From JBFMDN01 sp040753915 (lineage in GTDB: Bacteria > Desulfobacterota > Desulfomonilia > Desulfomonilales > Desulfomonilaceae): DNA of 42,506 nucleotides. Below, one piece after another: positions 8,474 through 18,057 of this stretch. The translations under genes were made by a program, and so were the position numbers. The stretch lies in the NCBI GenBank assembly GCA_040753915.1, contig JBFMDN010000051.1:1-42506 (forward strand), read 5' to 3'. The first letter of the stretch is position 1. Each line of letters begins with the position of its first letter. The notes beneath the pieces are model-generated. The model was not told the DNA's origin. It was given only the letters and a program-made list of their open reading frames with translations, and searched no databases.

Positions 8474-10873
8474 CTAGACGCTGCTCCTCTCAGCGTTCGA
8501 TCTCCCGCCTCTCAGTCGTGCCCATGCTGAAAGGGCCTGGCCGATTGCTATTCCACCATCATTGGGAGGGACGCTCTCATGAAGGAGCACCCTGAATCCT
8601 TGGTCCTTCAGCAGATCGTACGTTCGTTCCGTGAGGAAGCGGTTCTGGAAACATCCCCCACTTAATCCCGAGATATTGATGCCCGTGCGGCCTCGTAGAA
8701 TCTTGAGCGCTTCCACGATCAGCTCTGCCATAGTGTTGTGAAAGCGGGCCGCGAGGATCCTCGGCGGCGTGGAGGAAAGTGCATCCAAGGCCATCGCAGT
8801 CACAAGGGAGGCAGGGTCGGCCACGATAGGCGTATCCGAGACGAAACGGACAGGATACGTGCCTCGCTCCTGCGCTTCTGCGATGCCTTCCAACCACATA
8901 GCGGCCTGGCCCTCGAAGGTAACCGATCTCAGGAATCCCGCTGCCGCGGCCGCTGCATCGAAGAGCCTTCCCGCGGAAGTCGTCTCCGGCGAATTGATCC
9001 CTTTTGCCACTGCTTCCAGCCAGAGATGCACACGGTCAACATGATCTCCAAGCAGCGACTTGAAGCGGTCGGGAAATTCTTCGTCAGCTCCCTGTCGCAA
9101 GAGCGCAGCCAGAATACGGACCGGTTGCCGTATTGCCGCCTCCCCTCCGGGCAGCGGGAATCTGCCTATGTTCCCCAGTCGCTCGAAGCGCTCGATGTCG
9201 GCCAGAAGGAATTCTCCGCCCCAGATGCTCCCGTCCGTGCCGAATCCGGTCCCGTCGAAGACCGCAAACAGTACAGGCCCTCGAATTCCGTGCTCGAACA
9301 GGAGGCTCACCGCGTGCGCATGATGGTGAAAGATTTCCTCAACAACCGCATCGAGTCCATGGGCCAAGCTGTTACTGAAGTATTCCGGGTGGGGGTCCAC
9401 TGCCACCACTCGCGGAGACACGTCAAGGTACGCGCTCAGCACTTTGGCCGACTGTTTGAAGTAGTCTTGCGCCACCGGGGATGAGAGATCGCCCACGTGG
9501 GGCCCGGGTACCACATGAGGCCCCTTCAAGATCGCCTGAGCGTTTTTTAAATCACCTCCTGCACCCAGGATCGTCGGTCCCGTGTTTTCTCCCGTCGTGC
9601 CTGGAGCATGACCGCTCTCAGGGGCATCGAAGTACGGTATCGTAAACGCGGATGGGACAATTCCTCGAGACCTTCGGAATACTACCGGACGCTTCGCGAT
9701 GACCCTGAATATAGAATCGTCTGCAGACAGCACAATCTCCCGGTCGTGGATGAGAAAGCCATCCACGAGATGCCCAAGCCTTTCAAATGCTTCGTCGTTT
9801 CCCCTGGCGATGGGCTCTTCCGAGAGATTACCCGAAGTCATTACGAGCAGAGTGAGCTTGTCTTCGCGCCTAATCCCAGGATGGTGGAACAGAAGATGAT
9901 GCAGAGGGGAATAGGGGAGCATGATCCCGAGGGTCCCCACAAACGGTGCGACGCCCGGAGCCGGTCCATTTGGCCGGGCAGCCAGAAGCACAATGGGGGC
10001 AACCGGAGAAGCCAGAAGCTCTTCTTCCACTTTCCCAACCTCGCAAAAACGACGCACCACACCAATGTCCGGAGCCATGACTGCAAACGGTTTTTCTGCT
10101 CTTCCTTTCCTCTTGCGCAGCAGAGCCACCGCCTGTTCGTTCAACGCGTCACAGGCCAAGTGGAAGCCGCCAATTCCTTTGATGGCAAGGATGCCACCAT
10201 CCTTGAGCATTCCCGCAGCTCGCACAACGGGGTCCCCGTCCAGAGGCTCACCCCGCTCATCGGTGAGGAAGAGTCGAGGGCCGCACCGTTGGCACGAATT
10301 TGTCTGGGAATGGAAGCGGCGATCTTCCGGTGTCTCGTATTCCGCCCGGCACTCTGGACACATGGTGAAATCAGCCATGCTCGTGCGTTCCCGGTCATAG
10401 GGGAATGACCGGACCACGGTGAAGCGAGGTCCGCAGAGAGTGCATGTGGTGAATGGATATAGATATCGGCGATTCGTGGGGTCGAGCATCTCCCGGAGAC
10501 ATTCGGGGCACATTGCTACGTCAGGAGGTATGGGTGCGAGTAAGCGGACGCCTTCCTCGCTGGATTCTATGCGAAACGAGACATCTCCACGCGGCGGCAG
10601 TTCTTCTACGGTCTCTGAGTCGATCCGTCCGGGAAACGGTATGCCTCGTCGGACCTCCTCCATGAACAGCGCGTACTGCTCGGGAGTGCCTTCGACCTCC
10701 ATGCGGACCCCGCTACTCGTGTTCACCACCCATCCCGCTACCCCCGTCTTCCTCGCGAGCCTGAAGATGGTTGGACGGCAACCGATACCCTGAAGGACAC
10801 CGGTAAGCGTCACGCGCCTTCGGATTCTCCTTTGTGTAGGGTCTGAGCCGCGCAGGCGGTCGATCACGAGCAT
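8474..10873 (-). CDS. hypF: Carbamoyltransferase HypF
   Basis: Converts carbamoyl phosphate and ATP to carbamoyl-AMP and transfers the carbamoyl group to HypE. Domains in order: acylphosphatase-like (about 17-105), two double-Cys zinc fingers (CPEC/CTLCGPR and CPEC/CQRCGPR), a YrdC-like domain (about 205-385), and a Kae1/carbamoyltransferase domain with HHHAHAVSL, FDGTGFGTDG and SGGCFQN. In the acylphosphatase loop the usual GVGFRP reads GIGCRP; the Arg is kept. Length 799 is typical. AGGAG lies very close to the ATG. It is first of the four hyp genes on this strand. hypA, hypB and hydrogenase structural genes are not in the window. Confidence 0.95.
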   Translation of the reverse strand: MLVIDRLRGSDPTQRRIRRRVTLTGVLQGIGCRPTIFRLARKTGVAGWVVNTSSGVRMEVEGTPEQYALFMEEVRRGIPFPGRIDSETVEELPPRGDVSFRIESSEEGVRLLAPIPPDVAMCPECLREMLDPTNRRYLYPFTTCTLCGPRFTVVRSFPYDRERTSMADFTMCPECRAEYETPEDRRFHSQTNSCQRCGPRLFLTDERGEPLDGDPVVRAAGMLKDGGILAIKGIGGFHLACDALNEQAVALLRKRKGRAEKPFAVMAPDIGVVRRFCEVGKVEEELLASPVAPIVLLAARPNGPAPGVAPFVGTLGIMLPYSPLHHLLFHHPGIRREDKLTLLVMTSGNLSEEPIARGNDEAFERLGHLVDGFLIHDREIVLSADDSIFRVIAKRPVVFRRSRGIVPSAFTIPYFDAPESGHAPGTTGENTGPTILGAGGDLKNAQAILKGPHVVPGPHVGDLSSPVAQDYFKQSAKVLSAYLDVSPRVVAVDPHPEYFSNSLAHGLDAVVEEIFHHHAHAVSLLFEHGIRGPVLFAVFDGTGFGTDGSIWGGEFLLADIERFERLGNIGRFPLPGGEAAIRQPVRILAALLRQGADEEFPDRFKSLLGDHVDRVHLWLEAVAKGINSPETTSAGRLFDAAAAAAGFLRSVTFEGQAAMWLEGIAEAQERGTYPVRFVSDTPIVADPASLVTAMALDALSSTPPRILAARFHNTMAELIVEALKILRGRTGINISGLSGGCFQNRFLTERTYDLLKDQGFRVLLHESVPPNDGGIAIGQALSAWARLRGGRSNAERSSV

Positions 10874-10952
10874 TCTCCTGGGGAACCCGGCGCAACTCGC
10901 GCATGCTTTCTCCTCATTTGAGTCAGGCCGTGCCCCTCATGTGGGAGTCAAT

Positions 10953-12098
10953 TCACAAGCTGGCCATGCCGGGGGCCTCAACAAGGGGCACTGTGACGAA
11001 GAATTCCTGATGGCCTCTCAAGATCTTCAGGCGTGCCGTTGAGCCGATATCCTTCTTAATAAGGGTATTTCTGTAGTCATCGTACGTCGGCGTGGGGACC
11101 CCGTCTACCTCGAGAATCACGTCCCCTCCCAGCAGAACCGGCCTGCCGTTGTACACGAGCACCCTGTTGCCTGCTAGGGCGAGGCGAGTTCCCCCGCGAA
11201 GGCCCGCGTGGGCAGCAGGGCTCCCCGGCGCTATCTCGAATATGAGCACACCGGAGACCGCGGGAAGTCCCATGGTTCTCGCGGTTTGCTCATTGAGGTC
11301 CATCCACGACTTGATTCCGATCCAGGGATATATGGGCCTTCCGAGAGCGATAATCTGGCGGGCCGCCTTCTGCGCGCGATTGATAGGCAGTGCTACGCTG
11401 ATCCCGGCGAACCCACCGGTCTGACTCACCAGTGCAGTATTAATCCCTATGACCTTCCCCTCCGCATTGATGAGAGGACCTCCGCTATTGCCCTGGTTGA
11501 TGGCAGTGTCGGTCTGGATCATGCCCATCATCGTGCGTTGACCGATGACGATGTCCCGATTGAGAGCGCTGATAAAGCCGGCGGTAACCGTCTGCTGAAG
11601 ACCGAACGGGTTGCCGATTGCAATTACCCGCTGCCCCACTTGAAGGTGGTCGGAATCACCGAGAGGGGCCACTTCCATGCCTGGGAATGGGTCGACCTTG
11701 ATCACCGCCAGGTCACCCAGAGGGTCTCTCCCTACAAGTCTCGCCTGGACCTTCTTGCCGCCCTTGAACGTGACCTCCAGATTCTCGGCATTAGCGACCA
11801 CGTGATTATTTGTAATGATGTGGCCCTGGTTATCTATGACAAACCCCGACCCTTGTCCGAATTGAGGTACCACCTGCATCCAGAAGTTCATTGCCAGGCT
11901 TTCAGCCACAATGTTCACCACCGCGGGGCTGATTTCTTTGTACACGCGCATCACCACGGCTTCGCTGCTATCCAGGGTCTTGAACTGCGGCTGTTCCTGA
12001 GGTACGGGCCGTTTGATAAGCCACATGCCTGCTACCAGGCCGGTAGAGAATATCACGAGGGCTGTGACGAAGAGGGACCAAAATCGAGATCTGTTCAT
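10953..12098 (-). CDS. HtrA/DegP-family periplasmic serine protease
   Basis: Trypsin-fold quality-control protease. One N-terminal membrane segment (about residues 6-26 from the chosen start) anchors or exports it. The catalytic triad is visible as NNHVV (His99), GDLAV (Asp129) and GNSGG (Ser205). A single PDZ domain follows from about residue 270 to the end, as in DegS/HhoB-type proteins. The ATG at 12098 overlaps the TGA of the upstream PBP gene (ATGA), with a G-rich Shine-Dalgarno just before it; the longer reading to 12146 is rejected. Coupling to a murein synthase suggests an envelope role, but substrates are unknown. Confidence 0.92.
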   Translation of the reverse strand: MNRSRFWSLFVTALVIFSTGLVAGMWLIKRPVPQEQPQFKTLDSSEAVVMRVYKEISPAVVNIVAESLAMNFWMQVVPQFGQGSGFVIDNQGHIITNNHVVANAENLEVTFKGGKKVQARLVGRDPLGDLAVIKVDPFPGMEVAPLGDSDHLQVGQRVIAIGNPFGLQQTVTAGFISALNRDIVIGQRTMMGMIQTDTAINQGNSGGPLINAEGKVIGINTALVSQTGGFAGISVALPINRAQKAARQIIALGRPIYPWIGIKSWMDLNEQTARTMGLPAVSGVLIFEIAPGSPAAHAGLRGGTRLALAGNRVLVYNGRPVLLGGDVILEVDGVPTPTYDDYRNTLIKKDIGSTARLKILRGHQEFFVTVPLVEAPGMASL

Positions 12099-15000
12099 CT
12101 GAGCCCCCCATCCTGGTATCTGGGCATGAAAGGAAGTCTGTGCCACCAGCTTCCTCGGTCCACCGGCGGCTCGGCAGGACGAGAATCCTGATAGACCCCC
12201 TCCTCCGGGTCTGCTTGAGGCGTTGAGTAGAGCGGGTTGGCCGGCACCTGCATCGTGTAACCCTGCCCGCTCGCGTCCGGAGCTGGTGCCATCTGATCCC
12301 TATAAAGAACTGTCTTGCCTTTTTGGTCCACGGAGAGATAGGCATGTCCCAGGAATTCTCCCCTAGCGGACAGGACACGCACCATTCCCGGATAGGAAGC
12401 ACCCGTATGGCCCCAATCGGTAAATCCTTCATACAGAGCAGAGGCCGGGGCGGATACGGGGATGACTTGACCGGTCTGGGGGTCGACGTGGTAGTAAGGA
12501 GCGGGTGCCACCACGTCAACGGGACAAACGGGCTTCAGCTCCGGCGCTGGAGCCAGGTCGGCCTCTGGTGCTCCCCGCTGCCTTCCCTGCTGGTCACTCG
12601 CCTCTTTCCAAAACACAATACCCTCGGGGACCGGACATGGCCTTGAAGGGGTCCCGGATAGCGCCACTTTCATGAATGACATCCATATGGGAAGTGCTGC
12701 CACGTTGCCGTATTCCTTCCGCCCGAGGGACACCCTCGTATCGTGTCCTACCCATACACCTGTGGTGTATCGCGAGTTGAATCCCACGAACCAGGCATCC
12801 GAACAGTCATCAGTGGTTCCGGTCTTTCCCGAGAGATCATCCCGCCTGAGCCTCCCGACAGCCGCTGCAGTGCCGTAAACGCACGTGTCTCGGAGCATGC
12901 TGGTCATGAGGTACGCTGTCTTGGGGCTCATAACTCTCGGGAGGCCCTCGAACTCACCGGCCGGCACTCTGTCCGGCAAAACGGCTCCATTGGGCTGAGA
13001 GCCCATCGGTACCTGGGCTTGTACAGCACCCGCAGGCACTCTCCCTCCCGTGAAAGGAGCCGCGGAAGGAGAGTGATGCCCGGGGACAGGGGCAGGAGCG
13101 GAGGGCCGCAGCGCGGGCGGGGGAGCAGTGTACGACGCGACAACTTTCGTGACGTCGATGGGTTCCACCGTGTTGTCTTCGAGAACGTTTCCGAACCTGT
13201 CCACGACCTTTTTGACGAGCACCGGCTCCAGCCTCACCCCCATATTCGGGAACACAGAATACGCCGAAGTGAGCTCCAACAGCGTGACTTCTGACGCGCC
13301 GAGGCAGAGAGACAAGTTTTTGCCGAGGGGCGATTCGATTCCCATTGATCTGGCCATCTCAATGGTAGCGTCCACACCGATGTCGAGAATGAGCTTGACC
13401 GCTGCTATGTTGCGCGAATGTGCCAGAGCCTGACGAAGATTTATCGGGCCATAGAAGTTGCCATCGGAGTTCGTAGGAATCCATTCCGGTTCCCGGGGAT
13501 CGACGCTAATGGCCACAGGCTCGTCAACGACCATGGTTCTCGGTCCGTACAATCCCCATTCCAATGCAGCCGCGTACAACAGCGGCTTGAACGCGCTTCC
13601 TGGCTGACGTCTGGCCTGCGTCGCTCGGTTGAAACGCGATCGATCGAAATCCAATCCTCCTACCAGAGCCCTCACATAGCCCGTGTTATTCTCTATGCAA
13701 ACAAGAGCGCTTTCCACCGGGGGCATCTGGATCGGCTGCAATTTGAGGCTTTCCCGGTCGGCCTCGGTGACGGTGAACTCGAGAACATCGTTTGGCCTGT
13801 ACGCGTATTCCGCTGTCAGTTGCATACCGAACTCGGCGCCGCCGGGAAGAGCGAAGACGCATTCCTGCGGATTTGCGCTCGATTTCTTGCGCGATCGGGG
13901 ATCTCGGGTTTCGTTTCGGACTACCATGGCTTCTACTACATCGCCTACTTCATATTGCCTCTGGGGAGTTGCGGCCAGGAACTCGCGGGCCTCGGCCTTC
14001 GTCAATCTTTTGACCAAACCGCTCGGCCTGCCGTGCCTTTTCTCCCATGCCTGAGCTCCCTCAAGGACAGCCATTTGAGCCGTGTTCTGCAACCCGAGGT
14101 CACAGGTGGTCCATACGTGAAGCCCTTCGTTATAGAGACGATCTTCGCCGTACTTGCCGATCAAATATTGTCGCACCGCTTCTGCAAAATATGGGGCCCG
14201 CTGGTATGTGTTCGGGAGATTCTCTCGAAATTGGAGGACCTCGGCCAACGATTTTCGATAGGTCTCCTCGGAAATAAACCCATTGCGGAGCATACTCTGA
14301 AGGACGAGGTTCCTACGCTCCAGGGCTGCCTGCAGATTTCTGTGGGGCGCAAACTTGTTCGGATTCGGCACCAGCCCGGCCAGCAGTGCCGCTTCACCCA
14401 CTGACAGCTCCTTGGTAGTCTTGCCGAAGTAGTTCCGAGCCGCCGCCTCTACGCCGTACGCGCCCTTGCCCAGATAAATCTCGTTGAGATACAGGCCGAG
14501 AATCTCTTCCTTGGTCAGGGTCTTTTCCAACCGAAAGGCGAGAATTGCCTCGCGGATCTTTCTGGAGACCTTTTTCTCCTTGGTTAGGAGGAAGTTGCGA
14601 GTCACCTGCTGGGTGATAGTGCTCCCACCCTGCGAGAAATTGCCGGACTGCAGATTCTTGACGAGTGCCCGGACTACTCCGATCCAGTCGACACCAGTAT
14701 GCGAGAAGAACCTGGCATCTTCGCCAGCAATGAAGGCATTGATCACATGAGGCGGCATGGACCGCAAGTCAATGGGAAACCGCTTCTCCCGGTAAAAGAT
14801 ACCGATCACAGTGCCGTCTTCCGCATAGAAGACGGACACGGTCTTGGGACGGTAGGCCCGCAGGTCGGGGATTTTGGGCAGTCCTTGGGAAAAGGAAAGG
14901 TATCCGCCGATCAGGCCTCCCGCCAACCCTGCTACGGCCGCACACACCGCGATACACGGCAGTCCCGCAATGAGCCATGCGAAGAGCGCTCCGACCGATC

Positions 15001-15151
15001 CGCGTGGTGCCCTATCTCTTCTGAGCCAGTTCACGAGCCGGTTCCTCGGACTGTATACGGCAAAATTTCCTAGAAAACGCCCGAAAAAGTCGGCGACAGA
15101 AACGTACAGCCCTTGAAGTCGAGCGCATCGATTCAAAAGGGGGCTTTGCAC
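12095..15151 (-). CDS. Class A penicillin-binding protein (PBP1A type)
   Basis: Bifunctional murein glycosyltransferase and transpeptidase in the inner membrane. A cytoplasmic basic segment leads to a membrane helix at about 55-90. The GT51 domain carries EDARFFSHTG (catalytic Glu144) and GGSTITQQ. The transpeptidase has SAFK (Ser519), SRN (579-581) and KTG (776-778). Two additions stand out: a Pro/Ala-rich insert (about 675-735) between SxN and KTG, and about 200 extra C-terminal residues rich in Pro and Ala, giving 1018 residues. The start at 15151 is a GTG without a convincing ribosome site, so the true start may lie downstream, before the membrane helix. Confidence 0.92.
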   Translation of the reverse strand: MQSPLLNRCARLQGLYVSVADFFGRFLGNFAVYSPRNRLVNWLRRDRAPRGSVGALFAWLIAGLPCIAVCAAVAGLAGGLIGGYLSFSQGLPKIPDLRAYRPKTVSVFYAEDGTVIGIFYREKRFPIDLRSMPPHVINAFIAGEDARFFSHTGVDWIGVVRALVKNLQSGNFSQGGSTITQQVTRNFLLTKEKKVSRKIREAILAFRLEKTLTKEEILGLYLNEIYLGKGAYGVEAAARNYFGKTTKELSVGEAALLAGLVPNPNKFAPHRNLQAALERRNLVLQSMLRNGFISEETYRKSLAEVLQFRENLPNTYQRAPYFAEAVRQYLIGKYGEDRLYNEGLHVWTTCDLGLQNTAQMAVLEGAQAWEKRHGRPSGLVKRLTKAEAREFLAATPQRQYEVGDVVEAMVVRNETRDPRSRKKSSANPQECVFALPGGAEFGMQLTAEYAYRPNDVLEFTVTEADRESLKLQPIQMPPVESALVCIENNTGYVRALVGGLDFDRSRFNRATQARRQPGSAFKPLLYAAALEWGLYGPRTMVVDEPVAISVDPREPEWIPTNSDGNFYGPINLRQALAHSRNIAAVKLILDIGVDATIEMARSMGIESPLGKNLSLCLGASEVTLLELTSAYSVFPNMGVRLEPVLVKKVVDRFGNVLEDNTVEPIDVTKVVASYTAPPPALRPSAPAPVPGHHSPSAAPFTGGRVPAGAVQAQVPMGSQPNGAVLPDRVPAGEFEGLPRVMSPKTAYLMTSMLRDTCVYGTAAAVGRLRRDDLSGKTGTTDDCSDAWFVGFNSRYTTGVWVGHDTRVSLGRKEYGNVAALPIWMSFMKVALSGTPSRPCPVPEGIVFWKEASDQQGRQRGAPEADLAPAPELKPVCPVDVVAPAPYYHVDPQTGQVIPVSAPASALYEGFTDWGHTGASYPGMVRVLSARGEFLGHAYLSVDQKGKTVLYRDQMAPAPDASGQGYTMQVPANPLYSTPQADPEEGVYQDSRPAEPPVDRGSWWHRLPFMPRYQDGGLR

Positions 15152-15451
15152 GCCCGTAGTCCGGAAGGGTGGTCAATCGTCCGACTGATGACATATATCC
15201 ACGCGGCCGGAGCCGCACTTTTCCGGGAGCAGCGCTATGACATCTTGGGCAGTGTATGACAGCAGGAGATGTCCGTCAAGGCGGTGAATTCCCAGACCGT
15301 CACCAAGGTGAGCAATTTCCGAACGTGTACGGGCAGATTGCATGTACGTGGGGAGAAACCGCTTTCCCGATTGAAATCAGCGAGAGGATTCCGTATCATG
15401 CATCCCCGGTTCTTGATTCCCAGCAACAACTTCTCTTGGGAGCACGTGCAG
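15152..15451. other. Divergent intergenic region, PBP and aminotransferase
   Basis: Must hold promoters for the divergent PBP/HtrA and aminotransferase genes. An in-frame upstream extension of the aminotransferase exists from 15269 but has no family resemblance. No clear promoter pair, riboswitch or small ORF was recognised. Confidence 0.5.
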
Positions 15452-16609
15452 ATGGAAAATATTACTCCCCCTGTGGACGACACTCATCGCATTGACACGG
15501 ATCAACTGGATTTGCCGCCCCGCTTGTTGCTCGGCCCTGGGCCTTCTAACGTTCATCCCCGGGTGCGGTCAGCCCTTGCCATGAACGAAGTGGGGCATCT
15601 GGATCCGAGCTTTCTCCAGGTTATGAACGAGACGCAGGAGCTCTTACGTTATGTATGGCAAACCGATAATCGGTTCACTCTCCCTGTGAGCGGGACCGGA
15701 AGCGCGGCCATGGAAGCGACAGTTGCAAACTGCGTCGAGCCAGGTGACGTGGTGCTCGTGGGCGTGAATGGCTACTTTGGGGAGCGTCTCTGCGACATGG
15801 CTTCCCGGTACGGAGCCGATGTGCGACGCCTTGAAAAGCCATGGGGAGAGGTGTTCACCGTTGAAGAGATTGGTGAAGGGCTGGAGAAGCACCGACCTGC
15901 CATACTCGGCCTCATTCACGCAGAGACATCCACCGGGGCCCTTCAGCCCATGGAAGGGATCGGAAAGCTATGCCGAGAATTCGACTGTTTGCTGCTCTTG
16001 GACACCGTGACGAGCCTCGGAGGGGTCCCAGTCTTGTTGGACCGCTGGCATGTGGATCTCGCATATAGCGGAAGTCAAAAGTGTATCAGTTGTCCCCCTG
16101 GCGCGTCTCCCCTTACGTTGGGGGAGCGCGCCTTGGCCAAGCTCAACGGCAGGAAGACGAAGGTGGCCAATTGGTACCTGGACATGTCCCTGGTCGGCAA
16201 GTACTGGGGAAGTGAGAGGGTCTATCACCATACTGCTCCAATCAACATGATTTATGGGTTTCGAGAAGCATTGCGCATCATAGCGGAAGAAGGTCTCGAT
16301 ACTCGATGGGAGAGGCATAGGACCAACGCTGGGCTGTTGTGGGACGGTCTCGAAGAGCTCGGCATCGGGTGTCATGTGGAGAAGAAGCACCGTCTTGCAA
16401 GTCTCACCACCGCGCTCGTGCCCGACGGCATTGACAGCAAAGCGGTTAGCGTGTACCTCCGCGACAACTACAACATCGAAATGGCCGCAGGGCTCGGCCA
16501 GTTGGCAGGGAAGGTGTGGCGGATAGGACTCATGGGGTACAACAGTCGACCCGAGGTGGTGACGCTGCTTCTGTCTGCACTGAAGAAGGCCCTGGAAGCC
16601 GTGGGCTAG
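15452..16609 (+). CDS. Class V aminotransferase (alanine/serine-glyoxylate type)
   Basis: PLP-dependent aminotransferase of the AGT/SPT group, which transfers amino groups from alanine or serine to glyoxylate. The N-terminal LLLGPGPSNV motif, GTGSAAMEA cofactor-phosphate loop, LLLDTVTSLGG (Asp184) and SGSQKC (Schiff-base Lys210) are all present. The start at 15452 gives 385 residues, the family length, with GGGAG 9 nt upstream; the longer reading from 15269 adds 61 residues of non-family sequence. It could also act in serine catabolism or in a hydrogenase-linked pathway; the substrate is not decided by sequence. It is monocistronic as far as seen. Confidence 0.9.
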   Translation: MENITPPVDDTHRIDTDQLDLPPRLLLGPGPSNVHPRVRSALAMNEVGHLDPSFLQVMNETQELLRYVWQTDNRFTLPVSGTGSAAMEATVANCVEPGDVVLVGVNGYFGERLCDMASRYGADVRRLEKPWGEVFTVEEIGEGLEKHRPAILGLIHAETSTGALQPMEGIGKLCREFDCLLLLDTVTSLGGVPVLLDRWHVDLAYSGSQKCISCPPGASPLTLGERALAKLNGRKTKVANWYLDMSLVGKYWGSERVYHHTAPINMIYGFREALRIIAEEGLDTRWERHRTNAGLLWDGLEELGIGCHVEKKHRLASLTTALVPDGIDSKAVSVYLRDNYNIEMAAGLGQLAGKVWRIGLMGYNSRPEVVTLLLSALKKALEAVG

Positions 16610-17376
16610 ATCGCCCAGTTGCCGCCGAAAATGTATTTGCAATAGGAAATTGTATAGCGCGTACGAATTCTCCTGCTGCCTGGGCACGGGCACGAGAAAG
16701 TCGCAGGTCCGATCTGGACGCACTGAACGCTTGTTCGATACCTCGAGCTACTGAGTGCACGATTTCATACGTCAGATCACGTGTTCTTTCGCGGAGTTTA
16801 CGAAGGGGCATGTCAAGAAGAGATTGCGACGTAGGGGCACCTCTTGTGAAAATGTCTCAAAACTCGGGACACACCAAAAATCGTAGCACGATTGAGCGTC
16901 GATGCGTGGAAAAGCACCCTCACCCCAGCTCTCTCCCAGAGGGAGAGGGAGCCGGAACAATCCCCTCTCCCCCGCTTCGGGGGAGAGGGTCAGGGTGAGG
17001 GGGTGTGCCACGATTATCACGGACTGCCGGCTTTTGAGACACTTTCTTGTGGGTGCCCCGGGCGGGCACAAGGCCCACCCGCACGGTCCTCACGGATGCG
17101 CTGACCAAGTACAGCGCGGCTCAGATACGGTGCCGTATTTACGAAATGCGATGCCAAGTCCCTTCGCAAGTTGGTGCCGAATCAGGAGATCCCCCCAAGC
17201 CTCCTCGTCAACGGCTGACTACTACCCATACTTGACACCGCAACCATGCCCACCGGCCTGCCGCGGGCTGCTTCACGATCTTCTCCCCGGAGGAGCGCAA
17301 GTCCCACTGACCCGTGGCAGAATACGCGCCCGAAATTATGAAATCCTGTACTAAGTCGGTTTGGCGATTTGCCAGT
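16610..17376. other. Gene-poor region around the palindromic repeat
   Basis: Contains the MITE-like element at 16844-17048. On either side are short open frames without family resemblance, Shine-Dalgarno support or conserved motifs. The stretch 17049-17376 lies 3' to both flanking genes and shows nothing recognisable. Confidence 0.6.
16844..17048. repeat. Palindromic MITE-like element (copy 2)
   Basis: Outer arms match as inverted repeats: GAAAATGTCTCAAAA near 16848-16862 against TTTTGAGACACTTTC at 17032-17046. The match continues inward (AATCGTAGCAC against GTGCCACGATT). The core is itself palindromic (CCCTCACCC...GGGTGAGGG, with smaller CCCTCTCCC hairpins). No transposase is inside. Copy 1 at 1-127 shares the right 127 nt. 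The outer GGCACC/GGTGCC at 16836 and 17052 extends the symmetry but is not shared by copy 1. Confidence 0.8.
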
Positions 17377-18057
17377 TCAGGCTCGCGGTTTTCCGTCCAG
17401 GACCACGAGAGCGTCTACGGCAATGGGAGTACCATTTCTCACGATGAGCGGATTGATATCGATTTCCTTGATGACGTCGTGATCCATGCCGATCTTCCCG
17501 AGACTGATAAGAATGTTGGCGAGGGCTTCACGATCTACTTCTTCCATACCGCGGACCGCGTCAAGAATCTTGCGAGCCCGTATTTCTCCCATCATGTCAG
17601 AGGCATCCCTTCGGCTGAGGGGGGCGACGCGGAAGGCGACATCATTGAGGATCTCGGTGAATATTCCCCCGAGACCGAACATAACACAGGGGCCGAACTG
17701 GGGGTCCCTCGTAAGGCCTGCCAGGAGCTCTCTTTTACCGCTCACCATTTCCTGCACCAGGACCTGGGCTCCCCGGGGCATAGATCCCATGAGATCGTCA
17801 AAGCATCGTCTTGCTTCCTCAGCGGTCCTGATGTCTACGAGCACTAGCCCTTTTTCGGTTTTGTGGCTGATTTCGGCCGACGCCCCTTTCAGGACTAGAG
17901 GGAAGCCGATATCCTTCATTGCCGCGTCGAGCTCTGCGTGGTTGCTCACGAGGCTTTCCCTGGCTACGGGTATCTGGTAGGAAGCCAGAAGGAGCTTCGA
18001 TTCGTATTCCGAGAGAGTGAGTCTGCCCTCCTGGAGGGCCGCTTTGATTGGATCCAT
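17377..18057 (-). CDS. ADP-forming acyl-CoA synthetase, ATP-grasp (beta) subunit
   Basis: ATP-grasp domain of the ADP-forming acetyl/acyl-CoA synthetase family, which makes ATP from an acyl-CoA, ADP and phosphate. It begins with a helical TLSEYESKLLLASYQIPV segment, then FPLVLKGAS, QEMVSGKRELLAGL, VMFGLGGIFTEIL, and ends with EIDINPLIV, all typical of the beta subunit. At 226 residues it is the short, stand-alone form. The alpha (CoA-binding) subunit is not adjacent, so it must be encoded elsewhere. GGAGG is 9 nt before the ATG. This gene is consistent with energy conservation from acyl-CoA in an anaerobe. Confidence 0.87.
   Translation of the reverse strand: MDPIKAALQEGRLTLSEYESKLLLASYQIPVARESLVSNHAELDAAMKDIGFPLVLKGASAEISHKTEKGLVLVDIRTAEEARRCFDDLMGSMPRGAQVLVQEMVSGKRELLAGLTRDPQFGPCVMFGLGGIFTEILNDVAFRVAPLSRRDASDMMGEIRARKILDAVRGMEEVDREALANILISLGKIGMDHDVIKEIDINPLIVRNGTPIAVDALVVLDGKPRA

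Noticed and set aside
15152..15451. Riboswitch upstream of the aminotransferase
   Set aside because: No glycine or other known aptamer core could be recognised by eye.
16530..16811. 93-codon frame on - after the aminotransferase
   Set aside because: Its start region looks weakly helical, but the last third is antisense to the aminotransferase and no family fits.
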